The notes: generated by a model not told the origin, from the sequence alone. A DNA stretch of 64,000 nucleotides from Myxococcaceae bacterium JPH2 (GCA_016458225.1 JAEMGR010000001.1:248001-312000); one strand, 5' to 3'. Positions 8,444 to 19,135 are shown, counted from the first letter of the stretch. Translations and numbers: made by a program.

Positions 8444-11400
8444 CTACACGTAGCCGACTTTGCGCGCCTTGGGCGCGCCAGCGGCTGGCACCTGGGTGGA
8501 AGCGGCGCTCGGGCCCTTTGCTCCGGCGGCGCCCTTCGCGGCCGCAGGAGCCTCGTCGCTCTCGGGAGACGTCGTCGCCGCCAACCGCGACACGTGCGCC
8601 GACACCTCGCGATACTTCGCGTCCTGCGCGGCCACGCGCTGGTAATGGAACAGCGCCTTGCCCGCCTCGCCCAACGCCTCGTACGCGCTGGCAAGCTCGA
8701 AGCCGAGGGCCTTGCCCACCTCGCCCACCGCCAGCGGGCTCGCCAGTCCGTCCTTGAAGACGCGCACGGACTCGGCGGGCTGGCCGCGCATGGTGTGGAG
8801 CATGCCGGTCATCGTCAGGCAGTCCAGCTCGCGCTTCGTGCCCACGCAGCCCTGGCGGGCCACTTCGAACTCGTGGACCGCGTCGTCCAGCAGGCCCATT
8901 TCCTTGTAGGCGATGCCCAGGTCGTAGTGCGTGTCCACGTCCTCGGGCTTCACCACCTTCGCGAGGCCCTTCTTGAACTCGGCGAAGACCTCATCGACCG
9001 AGTACTGGAAGTCGTCCTCCGCCGGCGGCGCTTCCGCCAGCTCCTCGCCACCGAGGCCGTCGATCTCCCCCGCCAGCTCCGCCGCGAGGTCGAACGCATC
9101 GCGTTCCCCCGAGGACTCGGTGACGGGCTGCACGCTGGGCACGGAGAGCGGCTCGGCGGGCGCCTCGTCCTGGGACGCGTTGCCTTGCGCCTCCAGCGCC
9201 TCCAGGCGGGCCATCAGCTCGCCAGCGCGCACATGGCCCGGGAAGGCGATCGCCACCGTCTCGAGGATCTCCCGCGCCTCCTCGAGCAAGCCCTGGTCGA
9301 GGAAGAAGGACGCCTCGTCGCACTCCTCGGCGGCGGGCTCATCCTCGAGTTCCGCCTCCGCCTCGGGCATGGCCTCGACCTCGGCCACAGCCGTCGCCTC
9401 GGTGTCGTCCTCCAGCGGAGTCACATCCGCCACCGCCACCGCGATCGAATGCGCGGCCGTGGGTGCGTCGTCTTCCTCGCCCAGGCCCGGCGCGTCGAAG
9501 TCGCTGCTGCTCAGCGCGGCGATGCCCACGCGCGTGGGAACTTCGTCCTCTTCGAAAGCGGAGCCCCCCAGTTCGGCGGGCTCATCATCCGCAAGCGCGG
9601 GGAGCTGCAGCGTGTCCGGCGCCGCTTCTTCCAGGAGCGCGCGAGACGGAGACAGGATGCGCGTGGGCGGTGCGTCCTCCTCGTCGCCCAGGGCCATCGC
9701 GCCCAGGTCGTCGTCGGGAGCGACCATGTCTTCGTCGGACGACATGTCCGCGAAGGACGTCTCGTCCTCTCCACCCGACACGAGCGGCTCATCGTCCTGC
9801 ATCGACGACAGGCCGGGCTCGTCCGTCAACATCAACCCATCGTCGGACACCAACGCATCCGACATCGCAGCCGCCGCGAGGTCCTCCGGCGCGGGCGAGT
9901 CCTCGAACACTTCATTCTCGTTCGAGGTGATGGGCTCGCCGACCAGGGCCTCCTCGCTGACGACGGTGCTGTCGGCGCCGTCGTCGATGACCTCGTCCGA
10001 GTCCGTGCCATGGCTCAGCGCTGCCAGGGCCAGCTCATCCCCGGGAGGCTGCGCGAGCGCATCGTCCGGCGGCTCCGCGACGAGGATCTCATCGTCGTTC
10101 GAGTCCACCAGGATGGCGTCCTCGCCCAGCGACTCCACCATCATCGGGCTGGCGACCGGGGCCGCCACCGCGGTGTCGGAGCGCAGCACCGCCAGGAACG
10201 CCGGCACCTCGGGATGCGCCGGGTTCTCCTGCAGGATGTTCAGGAGGTACGGCTGCGCGCGCTGCACGTCCGCGCGACGCGTGCACAGGCGCAGCACGTT
10301 CAACAGCTGCTCGGAGGCCTGCGCGACGTTATTGGCGGCGACGTAGATGTGGTACGCCTTCTCGTGCGCGTCCAGGTTCTCCGGGTCGACGGAGAAGACC
10401 TTGCGCAGGTGCTCCAGCGCTTTGTCGTGGAGCCCGTACTTCACGTAGACGTCGGTCTCGGTCAGCAGCTTGGAGAGCTGCTCCCGGCCCATGCCCTGCG
10501 GCGCGGCAGGCGCCTGGACTGGCGCGGGGGCGGGCTGCGCGACGGGAGCGGGAGCCGCGGAGGGACGCGGAGCAGCGGCCACGGGTGCGGCGGGCTGCGG
10601 CGTCGGGGCCGGCGCGGGAGGCTCCTCCAGGGGCGCGCGCCGGGCGAGCAGATCCGGGTCCTGCGGATCCAACACTTCGATCTGCGTCCAGACCGCCTCG
10701 GATTCCGTCGCGCGGCCGCGCTCCTGATGAATCTTCGCGAGTTCCTTGTAGACGGAGACCGTCTTCGACGTCTGGCCCAGCCCCTGGAACGCCTGGGCCA
10801 GCAGGGTCAGCGTCTCGACGTCGCGACCATCCGCCTTGAAGCACACCTGCAGCTTCGCGAGCGCGCGCTTCTGATCCGCGCGCTGGAGATAAGCCGCCGC
10901 CAGCTCCTTGGCCAGCGAGAGGTTGTCGGGCTCGAGCGAGGACAACCGCTCCGCGACGCGGAGCCAGTCATCCATGCGGGAGTTGCGCTTGAGGTACTCG
11001 GCGGCGCGCTTGAACTCCTGCAGCGCCTCCTTGGCCATGTTCTCGCGCGCATACAGCTCCGCGAGCTTGATCTTCGACGCCACGTTCTCGGGGTCGAGAT
11101 CCACCATCTTCTTCAGAGTGTCGAGCGAGGCCTTGGTATCGCCCGCCTTGTCGTAGTGATTGGCGACAATCTGGAAGTAGGCCATCGCCTCGGACATCAA
11201 CCCGAGCTGCTGGTGCAGCTCCGCCAGCTTGAGGTTCACCTCGAGCAGGTTGGGGTTGAGCTTGAGGACCTGCTTGTAGAGGGCGACCGCCTTGAGGAAG
11301 AACCCGTCCGAGGAGTAGCTCTCGGCCACCTTCGTGAAGAAGTGCGCCGCCTGGGGGTTGTCGTTCTTCTTCTGGTACAGCTCGCCCATCTTCTGGAGGA

Positions 11401-11515
11401 CCCGGATGTCCTTCGGGTCGACTTCCAGAACCTTCTGGTACTCCTTGATGGCCTTGTCGTAGGCACCCTTCGCGACGAGTTTCGCGGCAGCTTCGATGAT
11501 CTTGTTCTTGTCCAT
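8444..11515 (-). CDS. large tetratricopeptide-repeat protein with acidic central region
   Basis: The 1023-residue protein starts with tandem TPR units (about residues 1-300, with YDKAIKEYQKVLEVDP as the first). An Ala/Pro-rich hinge follows at about 305-345 and two further TPR-like units at about 350-440. A long highly acidic low-complexity segment rich in Asp, Glu, Ala and Ser covers roughly 450-760, and a second TPR block lies at about 830-960. There is no signal peptide, so it should be cytoplasmic and act as a scaffold. It is the first gene of the operon leading to the ExeA-like ATPase and TamB/TamA. Its function is unknown; partner binding through the TPRs is inferred from the fold. Confidence 0.85.
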   Translation of the reverse strand: MDKNKIIEAAAKLVAKGAYDKAIKEYQKVLEVDPKDIRVLQKMGELYQKKNDNPQAAHFFTKVAESYSSDGFFLKAVALYKQVLKLNPNLLEVNLKLAELHQQLGLMSEAMAYFQIVANHYDKAGDTKASLDTLKKMVDLDPENVASKIKLAELYARENMAKEALQEFKRAAEYLKRNSRMDDWLRVAERLSSLEPDNLSLAKELAAAYLQRADQKRALAKLQVCFKADGRDVETLTLLAQAFQGLGQTSKTVSVYKELAKIHQERGRATESEAVWTQIEVLDPQDPDLLARRAPLEEPPAPAPTPQPAAPVAAAPRPSAAPAPVAQPAPAPVQAPAAPQGMGREQLSKLLTETDVYVKYGLHDKALEHLRKVFSVDPENLDAHEKAYHIYVAANNVAQASEQLLNVLRLCTRRADVQRAQPYLLNILQENPAHPEVPAFLAVLRSDTAVAAPVASPMMVESLGEDAILVDSNDDEILVAEPPDDALAQPPGDELALAALSHGTDSDEVIDDGADSTVVSEEALVGEPITSNENEVFEDSPAPEDLAAAAMSDALVSDDGLMLTDEPGLSSMQDDEPLVSGGEDETSFADMSSDEDMVAPDDDLGAMALGDEEDAPPTRILSPSRALLEEAAPDTLQLPALADDEPAELGGSAFEEDEVPTRVGIAALSSSDFDAPGLGEEDDAPTAAHSIAVAVADVTPLEDDTEATAVAEVEAMPEAEAELEDEPAAEECDEASFFLDQGLLEEAREILETVAIAFPGHVRAGELMARLEALEAQGNASQDEAPAEPLSVPSVQPVTESSGERDAFDLAAELAGEIDGLGGEELAEAPPAEDDFQYSVDEVFAEFKKGLAKVVKPEDVDTHYDLGIAYKEMGLLDDAVHEFEVARQGCVGTKRELDCLTMTGMLHTMRGQPAESVRVFKDGLASPLAVGEVGKALGFELASAYEALGEAGKALFHYQRVAAQDAKYREVSAHVSRLAATTSPESDEAPAAAKGAAGAKGPSAASTQVPAAGAPKARKVGYV

Positions 11516-11539
11516 CGAGCGTGGGCTTCCGGCAGGCCA

Positions 11540-11564
11540 AAACCCCGAGGAACTTCGGGGGTTT
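11540..11564 (-). terminator. rho-independent-type hairpin upstream of the TPR gene
   Basis: Inverted repeat CCCCGA / TCGGGG with flanking AAA/TTT pairs, one extra G in one arm and a 6-base loop. On the minus strand the stem is followed by GGTTTTGG, so it can end transcripts coming from accBC about 25 bases before the TPR start codon. It could also attenuate readthrough into the TPR-tam operon. Confidence 0.6.
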
Positions 11565-11707
11565 CTGTCCTCAACTGAGGGGGATGTCGGAGGCTAACGG
11601 AATCCTCCGATGCGGGTCAAGAAACAGCCCGGCGCCCCCCCGGGGCCGGATCACCCGCCTGAGTGGCTGGCCACCAGGCAGGCGTCACACGCCCAGCGCA
11701 CCAGCGC

Positions 11708-13093
<1,386 letters not shown>

Positions 13094-13156
13094 GCCGTGC
13101 TCCTTGAGTGTGCCTGGAGGGGCGCCCGGGACATGCCGGGCACCCGCACCTCAGGC

Positions 13157-13741
13157 TCAGACCGGCTCGATGCGGAACAGCGACTGGCCGAACTCCACCG
13201 GGCGACCGTTCTCGACGAGGATCTCCGCCACGCGACCCGAGACCTCAGACTCGATCTCGTTCATCAGCTTCATGGCCTCGACGATGCAGAGAATCTGCCC
13301 CTTCTTCACCACCGAGCCCACGTCCACGAACGCGGGCTGATCCGGGGCGGGCGTCCGGTAGAACGTCCCCACGAACGGGCTCGAAATCACGAGCCCCGGC
13401 TTCTCCGCTGCCTTCTCCGGGGCAGCCGCTGCCGGCGCCGAGGCCGGCGCGGAAGCCGCCAGCGCACGCGGCGCCGCGGGGGCCGCGTACTCCGTCGGCG
13501 GCGCCACCGTCACACTCGGCCCGGTGGGCGCCGCGTGATGAACGATGGTGGTCTCCGGAGCATGGCCACGGCGGATGAACAGCTTCTCGTCGCCGCGCGT
13601 CCACACCAGCCGCGTCACGTCGGAGGCCTCGAGGATCTCCACAATCTGCCGGAGGGCCTCGACGTCGAGGGACGTCGTCCCCGCCTGACGCGTTTCGGTG
13701 GCGGGCGCGGCCGCCCGGACTGCCTTGCGCTTCGTTGCCAT
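13157..13741 (-). CDS. accB: acetyl-CoA carboxylase biotin carboxyl carrier protein
   Basis: The 194-residue biotin carrier has an Ala/Pro-rich flexible linker (about residues 70-115) and a C-terminal biotinyl domain. The biotinylated lysine is in the motif VEAMKLMNE at about residue 158; the usual AMKM is AMKL here. I chose the ATG at 13741, 8 bases after a GGGAG ribosome-binding sequence, over a GTG at 13750 that is too close to the Shine-Dalgarno. It precedes accC and follows efp by 38 bases, so efp-accB-accC probably form one transcript. Confidence 0.96.
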   Translation of the reverse strand: MATKRKAVRAAAPATETRQAGTTSLDVEALRQIVEILEASDVTRLVWTRGDEKLFIRRGHAPETTIVHHAAPTGPSVTVAPPTEYAAPAAPRALAASAPASAPAAAAPEKAAEKPGLVISSPFVGTFYRTPAPDQPAFVDVGSVVKKGQILCIVEAMKLMNEIESEVSGRVAEILVENGRPVEFGQSLFRIEPV

Positions 13742-13779
13742 TACGTCCACTCCCTCCGAAGTCGCCGCGATGCGGACGA

Positions 13780-14361
13780 CTATCCCGCGGTGGCCACGCG
13801 CGTCAGGTACTTGCCGCCATCACGCGTGTCGATCTTGAGCACGTCGCCCTCGTTGATGAAGAGCGGAACGTTGACGGTGAAGCCCGTCTCCAGCGTCGCC
13901 GGCTTCATCGCGCCGGACACGGTGTCGCCTCGGACGCCCGGGTCACACGTGGTGACCTTCAAGTCCACCGAGTTCGGCAGCGTCACGCCAATGGCCTTGC
14001 CATTGTAGAAGAGCACGTCGACGGCGATGTTCTCCTTCAGGAAGTTGCGCGCCTCTCCGAGCACATCCTTGGTGAGGAAGGTCTGCTCGTAGTTGTGCTT
14101 GTCCATGAAGTAGAAGTCATCGCCCTGAGCATACAGGTACTCCATGCTCTTCTCTTCGATGTCGGGCCGGCCGACCTTGTCGCCGGACTTCATCGTCGGC
14201 TCGAGCACACGACCGCTGATCAGGCTGCGGATCTTGGTCCGCACGAACGCCGAACCCTTGCCCGGCTTCACGTGCTGGAAATGTTCGATGACGAACGGCT
14301 CGCCGTCGATCTCGATCTTCAACCCGTTGCGAAACTCGGACGTGTCAATGACACCGGCCAT
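13780..14361 (-). CDS. efp: translation elongation factor P
   Basis: The 193-residue protein relieves ribosome stalling at polyproline stretches. Three beta-barrel domains are recognisable. The loop that reaches the peptidyl-transferase centre reads KPGKGSAF, with Lys35 at the position modified in E. coli-type EF-P, so this is a Lys-type EF-P. The C-terminus has the expected NVPLFINEGD-VLKIDTRDG ending. The window encodes several proline-rich proteins, including the one at 50443, so the factor has obvious clients. It is followed 38 bases later by accB, an arrangement common in bacteria. Confidence 0.97.
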   Translation of the reverse strand: MAGVIDTSEFRNGLKIEIDGEPFVIEHFQHVKPGKGSAFVRTKIRSLISGRVLEPTMKSGDKVGRPDIEEKSMEYLYAQGDDFYFMDKHNYEQTFLTKDVLGEARNFLKENIAVDVLFYNGKAIGVTLPNSVDLKVTTCDPGVRGDTVSGAMKPATLETGFTVNVPLFINEGDVLKIDTRDGGKYLTRVATAG

Positions 14362-14477
14362 GGGACCGACTCCTTCGGACTTACGAAAGCTGCGAAAAGT
14401 CCGGGGTGTCTAGCCCATGCCCCAGTTCCTGAAAAGAGGAAAGGAGCACTGCGTGCCGTGCGTCGCCTGACCGGCAT

Positions 14478-14497
14478 GGGAGGCCCTCGGGCCCCCC
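14478..14497. terminator. GC-rich hairpin after the roadblock gene
   Basis: A near-perfect inverted repeat, GGGAGGCC / GGCCCCCC (one mismatch) with a 4-base loop, lies immediately after the roadblock stop codon and about 115 bases before efp. There is no U-tract, so termination activity is uncertain. Confidence 0.3.
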
Positions 14498-14499
14498 GG

Positions 14500-14865
14500 C
14501 TACAACTCGGCGCGAACCTTGGGAGCCGTCACGCGCAGGACGTAACGCCCCTTGCCGTAGTTCCCCTCGGCGCCCAGGGCGAGCACGAGGAAGTACTCCG
14601 GGGACACCAGCCGCATGATGGTGAGCACCTTCTCGCTGTTGATGCTCACCTCCGTCACCGCGCCTGTCTTCAGCGCTTCGGCGGCGTTCTTCAACTGCGT
14701 GAGGAGGTTGGCGTACTCCACCCAGGCCCCGGACAGGTCCAGGTCCTCGACCGCCTCATCCTTCTGGAACGTCTCGACGGAGATGCCGTCGAAGCCCATC
14801 ACGCTGCAGGCAAGGGCCCCGTCGACCTGGTTGACCACCGATTCGAGGTGTGTGCGGAAGGACAT
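14500..14865 (-). CDS. roadblock/LC7 domain protein
   Basis: The 121-residue single-domain protein has the roadblock/LC7 pattern: an N-terminal helix (FRTHLESVVNQVDG), a beta hairpin (ACSVMGFDGISVET), and a C-terminal helix-sheet part (VSPEYFLVLAL). Roadblock proteins are regulators of small Ras-like GTPases; in Myxococcus MglB of this fold is the GAP for MglA, which sets T4P polarity. This one is not obviously MglB and no GTPase gene is next to it. It sits between efp and the lipoprotein-pilQ genes, all on the minus strand, so a link to pilus polarity is possible but unproven. Confidence 0.85.
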   Translation of the reverse strand: MSFRTHLESVVNQVDGALACSVMGFDGISVETFQKDEAVEDLDLSGAWVEYANLLTQLKNAAEALKTGAVTEVSINSEKVLTIMRLVSPEYFLVLALGAEGNYGKGRYVLRVTAPKVRAEL

Positions 14866-14905
14866 GGCAAGCGCTCGTGGAGGACCCGCGACGGGACCGA
14901 GGAGA

Positions 14906-15592
14906 CTACGGGTTCACGCACTCCGGGTAGATGCCGTCCTGGCCCCCGAAGGTGCCGCACGGCCCGGCCGGCTTGAAGAGCACGCCAGTCCCACACGCTG
15001 GAATGGGCACGGGCGCGTTGTTGATGCTGAGCGGGAACGTGACCTCGTTCGACTCCGCGTTCGCGCCGCCAGCCGTCTTCCCCTTCATCTTGAGGGTCAC
15101 GAGCACCTGCGCGTACTGGGCACCGGATACAGCAGCCTTCAGCTTGTTGTAGGCCGCCACGGTGATGAGGTTGAGCGCGACGATGTTGTCCTTCGTCGAC
15201 CCTCGGACCGCGAGGAGGACCGGCACGTCCTCCGAGCCGAGGTTGATGTTCGCCCCCGAGGTGCCCCCAACCGTGGAATCCAGCAGGGTCGCCGTGTACG
15301 TCACTGCCAGCCGATCGATGTAGACAGCATCCGGATCCGACGTGCCGGTGACCGTGTCACTCCCGATGACGACCTTGCCCGCGCTGAGGCTGGAGTTCAC
15401 CATGAACGCCGCGATGTAGCCGGCTGCGTAGTTCAGGTTGAGCGTGCCGGCCAGGATGCTCGGATTGGTTGCATCAACCTTGCACTCCACATCCAACTGC
15501 TTCACATCGAAGATCTGGATCTCAGGCGGCGAGTCGACACAGGCCCCCAGACCCAGGGCCAGCACAGCCGCGGCGAAAAAGACGCGCTTCAT
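14906..15592 (-). CDS. hypothetical lipoprotein downstream of pilQ
   Basis: Start chosen at the ATG at 15592 (MKRVFFAAAVLAL), which gives a textbook lipoprotein signal peptide with lipobox LGAC and Cys at residue 18. The mature part (about 210 residues) is beta-rich, with Ser/Thr/Gly and several Cys near the C-terminus (PACGTGV, GPCGTFGG, PECVN). No family was recognised. It begins 38 bases after pilQ and is probably co-transcribed with pilMNOPQ. A role in secretin assembly or in the envelope is only suggested by position; it lacks the TPR pattern of the pilotin Tgl/PilF. Confidence 0.8.
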   Translation of the reverse strand: MKRVFFAAAVLALGLGACVDSPPEIQIFDVKQLDVECKVDATNPSILAGTLNLNYAAGYIAAFMVNSSLSAGKVVIGSDTVTGTSDPDAVYIDRLAVTYTATLLDSTVGGTSGANINLGSEDVPVLLAVRGSTKDNIVALNLITVAAYNKLKAAVSGAQYAQVLVTLKMKGKTAGGANAESNEVTFPLSINNAPVPIPACGTGVLFKPAGPCGTFGGQDGIYPECVNP

Positions 15593-15630
15593 AGAGAGAC
15601 GCTCTCCTGTGAGAGGACGCGGCAGCCGAA

Positions 15631-18522
15631 TCAAAGGCTCTGCGCGATCGACTGGCGGTTGAGGATACGAGGCGTGATGAAGATGAGCAGTTCCTGACGT
15701 TCATCGCTCTCGGTCTGCCGCTTGAAGAGCAGACCCAGGACGGGAATCTTCGAGAAGAACGGGACCCGCTGCGAGGCCGTGGAACCGCGGCGCACGTAGA
15801 TGCCACCGATGACCGTGGTGTCGCCGTCCTTCACGAGCACCTGGGTATTGGCCTCCTTGCGCTGGATGGCAGGCTGACCGTTGGCACCCGTGTTGGACGC
15901 GTCAGGCTGGTTGTTCTGCGCGTTGATGGACATCAGGATGCTGCCATCCTGGGTGATGTGCGGCGTCACCTCGAGCGACAGGCGAGCCTCGACGAAGGTC
16001 GTGTTCACGCCGGTCGCGGACGTCTGGCTGAACGGGATGGACAGACCCTGGCTGATGCGAGCGAGGCTGTTGTCCAGCGTGGTGACCTTGGGAGCGGAGA
16101 TGGTCTTCACCGTTCCTTCATTCTCCGCCGCGGACAGGCGCAGGTTGAGCTGGAGCGCGCCACCCGCGGAGCCGAACACGAAGCCCAGGGCACCGCCGGC
16201 GCCTTCACCCACTGCGGCCGGCAGGTTCACCGCGAAGTTCGGCGTGCCCGCCACGCCAATCGCCGTACCACCCGCGCCACCCGTGACGCCCACCGAGTTC
16301 GGGAAGATGAGCCCCGTCGAGTTACCCGTGGCCGCGCTCATCCGAGCCTGACCACCCCACTGCACGCCGAGCGAACGGCTGAACGTCGTGGAGGCCTCGA
16401 CGATACGGCTCTCGATGAGCACCTGCGGCGTCTGCGTATCAAGGCTGCGCACGAGCGTGCGGGCCTTCTCCACGTGCGAGCGGATGTCCTTCACGATGAG
16501 CACGTTGGTGCGCGTGTCCACCGTCACGGAGCCACGGTCGCTGAGCACGTCCTTCACACGCGCCGCCATGTCGCCGGCCACCGCGTAGTTGACGGGCAGG
16601 AGGTTCACGAGCAGTTCCTCCTGCTGCTGGAGCGACTTCTTGCGCTCCTGGCGAAGCCGCGCCTCCTCCTCCAACGTCTTCAGCGGCGCGATGCGGATGA
16701 TGTTGCCCAGGTCTTCCTTGCCCAGCTGCTTGGTGCGCAGGATGAGGTCGAGCGCCTGGTCCCAGGGAACATTGCGCAGGCGGATGGTCACCCGGCCCGA
16801 CACGTCGTCGGCGACGACGATGTTGCGCTTGGAGATCTCCGCGATGACGCGCAGGAGGTTCTGGATGTCGATGTCCTTGAACTCGAAGGACACGCGCTTG
16901 CCCTTGTAGCGCGACTGCTGCGGGGCGCCTTCCGCGGCGTAGGCCGGAGCCTCGGCGGTGAAGCCAGCCGTACGCTGGGCGACGGCCACCTCCTCCGTCT
17001 TCACGCCCTTGACGTCCAGGCGCCAGCTCAGCGTGTTGGAAGCCTGCGAGACGTTCTCCTCGATGGCGCCGTCCGCGGCCACCACCAGGCGCACCTTGCG
17101 GCCCTCACCGGGCACCGTGAAGGCGCTGATCATCTTCACCGGCGTCTCCAGCGCGCTGGTGTCCAGGCTGCGCTCGAACTTGCGCGGCAGCTTCGCGTTG
17201 TCCAGGGTCAGCACCGCGCTGCGGGGATCCGGGCGGTCCACCTTCCACACCACTGGACCGGAGAGCTTGAGCTGGATGCGACCACCCGTGGGGCTCTCGT
17301 CGAAGGACAGGTCCTTCACGTCGACCATCGCGACCTGCGGCGCGGCGGCCGGGGTGGGAATCGGGGTCGAGCGCATCGGCTCGGTCTCGGAGATCTCCGC
17401 GACCATCGCGTTGGCCTCGGCCTTCGGCGCCGGCCTGCGAGCAACGGACTCGCCGAGCACCACTTCCAGGCCGTTCTGCGTGCGGTCCACGCGGTACGCG
17501 GGCATCGCGCCCCGCGCCACCAGCACCAGGCGAACCTTGTCCGAGTGAGCGCCAACGCGCAGGGAGTCGAGCACCCCACCCTTCACGCGCGGAGCCTTCG
17601 TCGCCATGCCCACGCCGTACACGTCGACCGCGAGGCGCGGCGGATCCGCCAGCTCCAGGACCTCGTAGCGAGCGATGTCGCCATCAGTGCCCACGCGCAG
17701 CGTGTCCTTGTTGAGGGCGAGCTGGGTGATGTGGTGCGCGGGGTTCGCCACCTCGCGCTCGTCCGCCTCGGCGGCGACCACGTTCTCGGGCAGCGGCGCC
17801 TTCGCAGGCTCCTTGGCGACTGGAGCAGCCTCGGCGACGACCACGGGCGCGGCCTTCGCGGGCGCGACCGGCTCGGCGACCTTCACGGGCTCCTTGGCAG
17901 CCGGGACCACCTCGGCCACCTTCACGGGCTCGGCCACCACGGCCTTCGCCGGAGTGACGGCCTCAGGGGCCTTGGCGGAAGCGAGCACGACCGCGGGCTT
18001 CACCACCGGAGCGGTGGAAGCCTCGGCCACGGCGGCCTTGACCGGCGCGGCGGCGGTCTTCACCTCGGCCGGCTTGGGCGCGACGGCCGCGGTCTGCACC
18101 GCGGGCGTCTCGGTGGCGCCATCCACGGAGATGACCACGCGGTTGCCGTCCGCGCGAACGTCATACTGGGACGCCTTGTCGAGCGCCACGAGGACGCGGC
18201 CCACGCTGGCCCGCTCATCGGAGAACTGGGACGCCACCACGCCCGTCACCGGGCCGGTGCCATCATGGTGCCCCTTGATGCCCGTGGCATCCGCGGACGA
18301 GAGGTCGACCACCAACCGCTCCGGCCCACTCAGCCGGAAGACGGTGAAGGTCGGCGGCCGGTTCCCAGTGACCACCACCTGGGCGCCAGCTCCCGTGCGC
18401 GCGACCTGCAAGTCGCGCAGCGTATTCAGTTCAGCGCCATTCACCGTGGCGCCAACAAGGACGACCGCCCATGCGGCCGCCACGATCCACTTGCCCCTCG
18501 TCACAGCGCTCTTCTCGAGCAT
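15631..18522 (-). CDS. pilQ: type IV pilus secretin PilQ
   Basis: The 963-residue outer-membrane secretin is the channel through which the pilus exits. After a signal peptide (cleavage after about residue 30, VNGA-EL) come AMIN domains (about 32-130, 260-360 and 400-520) that bind peptidoglycan, a secretin/TonB short N-terminal domain (about 535-600, VSFEFKDIDIQNLL), N1-type domain, and the secretin core (about 690-963) ending in PFFSKIPVLGLLFK and LLIFITPRIL. Between AMIN domains 1 and 2 is a repetitive Ala/Val/Pro/Lys linker. I preferred the ATG at 18522, which has GAGGGG just upstream, to a TTG at 18537. It ends the pilMNOPQ operon, with 55 bases to pilP. Confidence 0.97.
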   Translation of the reverse strand: MLEKSAVTRGKWIVAAAWAVVLVGATVNGAELNTLRDLQVARTGAGAQVVVTGNRPPTFTVFRLSGPERLVVDLSSADATGIKGHHDGTGPVTGVVASQFSDERASVGRVLVALDKASQYDVRADGNRVVISVDGATETPAVQTAAVAPKPAEVKTAAAPVKAAVAEASTAPVVKPAVVLASAKAPEAVTPAKAVVAEPVKVAEVVPAAKEPVKVAEPVAPAKAAPVVVAEAAPVAKEPAKAPLPENVVAAEADEREVANPAHHITQLALNKDTLRVGTDGDIARYEVLELADPPRLAVDVYGVGMATKAPRVKGGVLDSLRVGAHSDKVRLVLVARGAMPAYRVDRTQNGLEVVLGESVARRPAPKAEANAMVAEISETEPMRSTPIPTPAAAPQVAMVDVKDLSFDESPTGGRIQLKLSGPVVWKVDRPDPRSAVLTLDNAKLPRKFERSLDTSALETPVKMISAFTVPGEGRKVRLVVAADGAIEENVSQASNTLSWRLDVKGVKTEEVAVAQRTAGFTAEAPAYAAEGAPQQSRYKGKRVSFEFKDIDIQNLLRVIAEISKRNIVVADDVSGRVTIRLRNVPWDQALDLILRTKQLGKEDLGNIIRIAPLKTLEEEARLRQERKKSLQQQEELLVNLLPVNYAVAGDMAARVKDVLSDRGSVTVDTRTNVLIVKDIRSHVEKARTLVRSLDTQTPQVLIESRIVEASTTFSRSLGVQWGGQARMSAATGNSTGLIFPNSVGVTGGAGGTAIGVAGTPNFAVNLPAAVGEGAGGALGFVFGSAGGALQLNLRLSAAENEGTVKTISAPKVTTLDNSLARISQGLSIPFSQTSATGVNTTFVEARLSLEVTPHITQDGSILMSINAQNNQPDASNTGANGQPAIQRKEANTQVLVKDGDTTVIGGIYVRRGSTASQRVPFFSKIPVLGLLFKRQTESDERQELLIFITPRILNRQSIAQSL

Positions 18523-18577
18523 GCGTCCCCTCAACAAGTTGGAAGCGGGCAGCTGCCCGCGGGCGCGCCTAGGGGCG

Positions 18578-19135
18578 CTACTCCCAGTTCTTGCCCGTCA
18601 TCAGGTTGTAGGCGGGGTCCAGCTTCGCGTCGGCCTTGAGCTGCATGCTCACCGGATTGGAGATGAGCTCGCCCTTGGCCCCCGTGAAGACCTCGGTCAC
18701 AGTGACCGAGTCCCGGAGAATCTGTGTCACCTTGCCGCCCTGCCGCCCCATGCGGGTGTTGCGACGCACGATGTGACCGCGTCCCAAGGGGTCTTCCACC
18801 ATCGCGACGGGACTGGCATCGCCCGTGACGACCGCCACCAGCTTCAACTGGTCGATGTCGAACGCGCACAGCGGCTCGTTGCAGGTGTGCTCGGGCTGAT
18901 CGCGCTGGATGGGGCCCAGCTCGCTCAGCGGACTGCGGAAAGGATCCCGCTTGCCCACCGGGCTGTAGGTGTAGACGAACGCCGGAGCAGCCGGAACCTC
19001 GGCCTTGGGCTCTGGCGCTGCCGCCACTGCCTTGGGAGGCGGCGGCGGAGCAGGAGGCGGCCGCGGGCTGGACTCGCAGGCGGACAGCGCCAGCGTCAGC
19101 ATCGCAGCAGTTATCGTGGCCTTGAACGTCTTCAT
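18578..19135 (-). CDS. pilP: type IV pilus alignment lipoprotein PilP
   Basis: The 185-residue inner-membrane lipoprotein links PilN/PilO to the PilQ secretin. The signal peptide ends in lipobox LSAC (Cys at about residue 19), followed by a proline-rich spacer and the PilP core with FDIDQLKLV and a DPLGRGHIVRR segment typical of the small beta-sandwich domain that contacts PilQ. The start was set at the ATG at 19135, which gives the lipoprotein signal directly. It lies between pilO (43 bases) and pilQ (55 bases). Confidence 0.93.
   Translation of the reverse strand: MKTFKATITAAMLTLALSACESSPRPPPAPPPPPKAVAAAPEPKAEVPAAPAFVYTYSPVGKRDPFRSPLSELGPIQRDQPEHTCNEPLCAFDIDQLKLVAVVTGDASPVAMVEDPLGRGHIVRRNTRMGRQGGKVTQILRDSVTVTEVFTGAKGELISNPVSMQLKADAKLDPAYNLMTGKNWE

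Noticed and set aside
7376-11578. A 1400-codon open frame on the plus strand
   Set aside because: It is antisense to the TPR protein and the ATPase, His/Arg/Leu-rich and without domain features; a GC-rich shadow frame.
15958-18639. An 893-codon plus-strand frame opposite pilQ
   Set aside because: Antisense to a clearly coding secretin gene, with His/Arg-rich low-quality composition.
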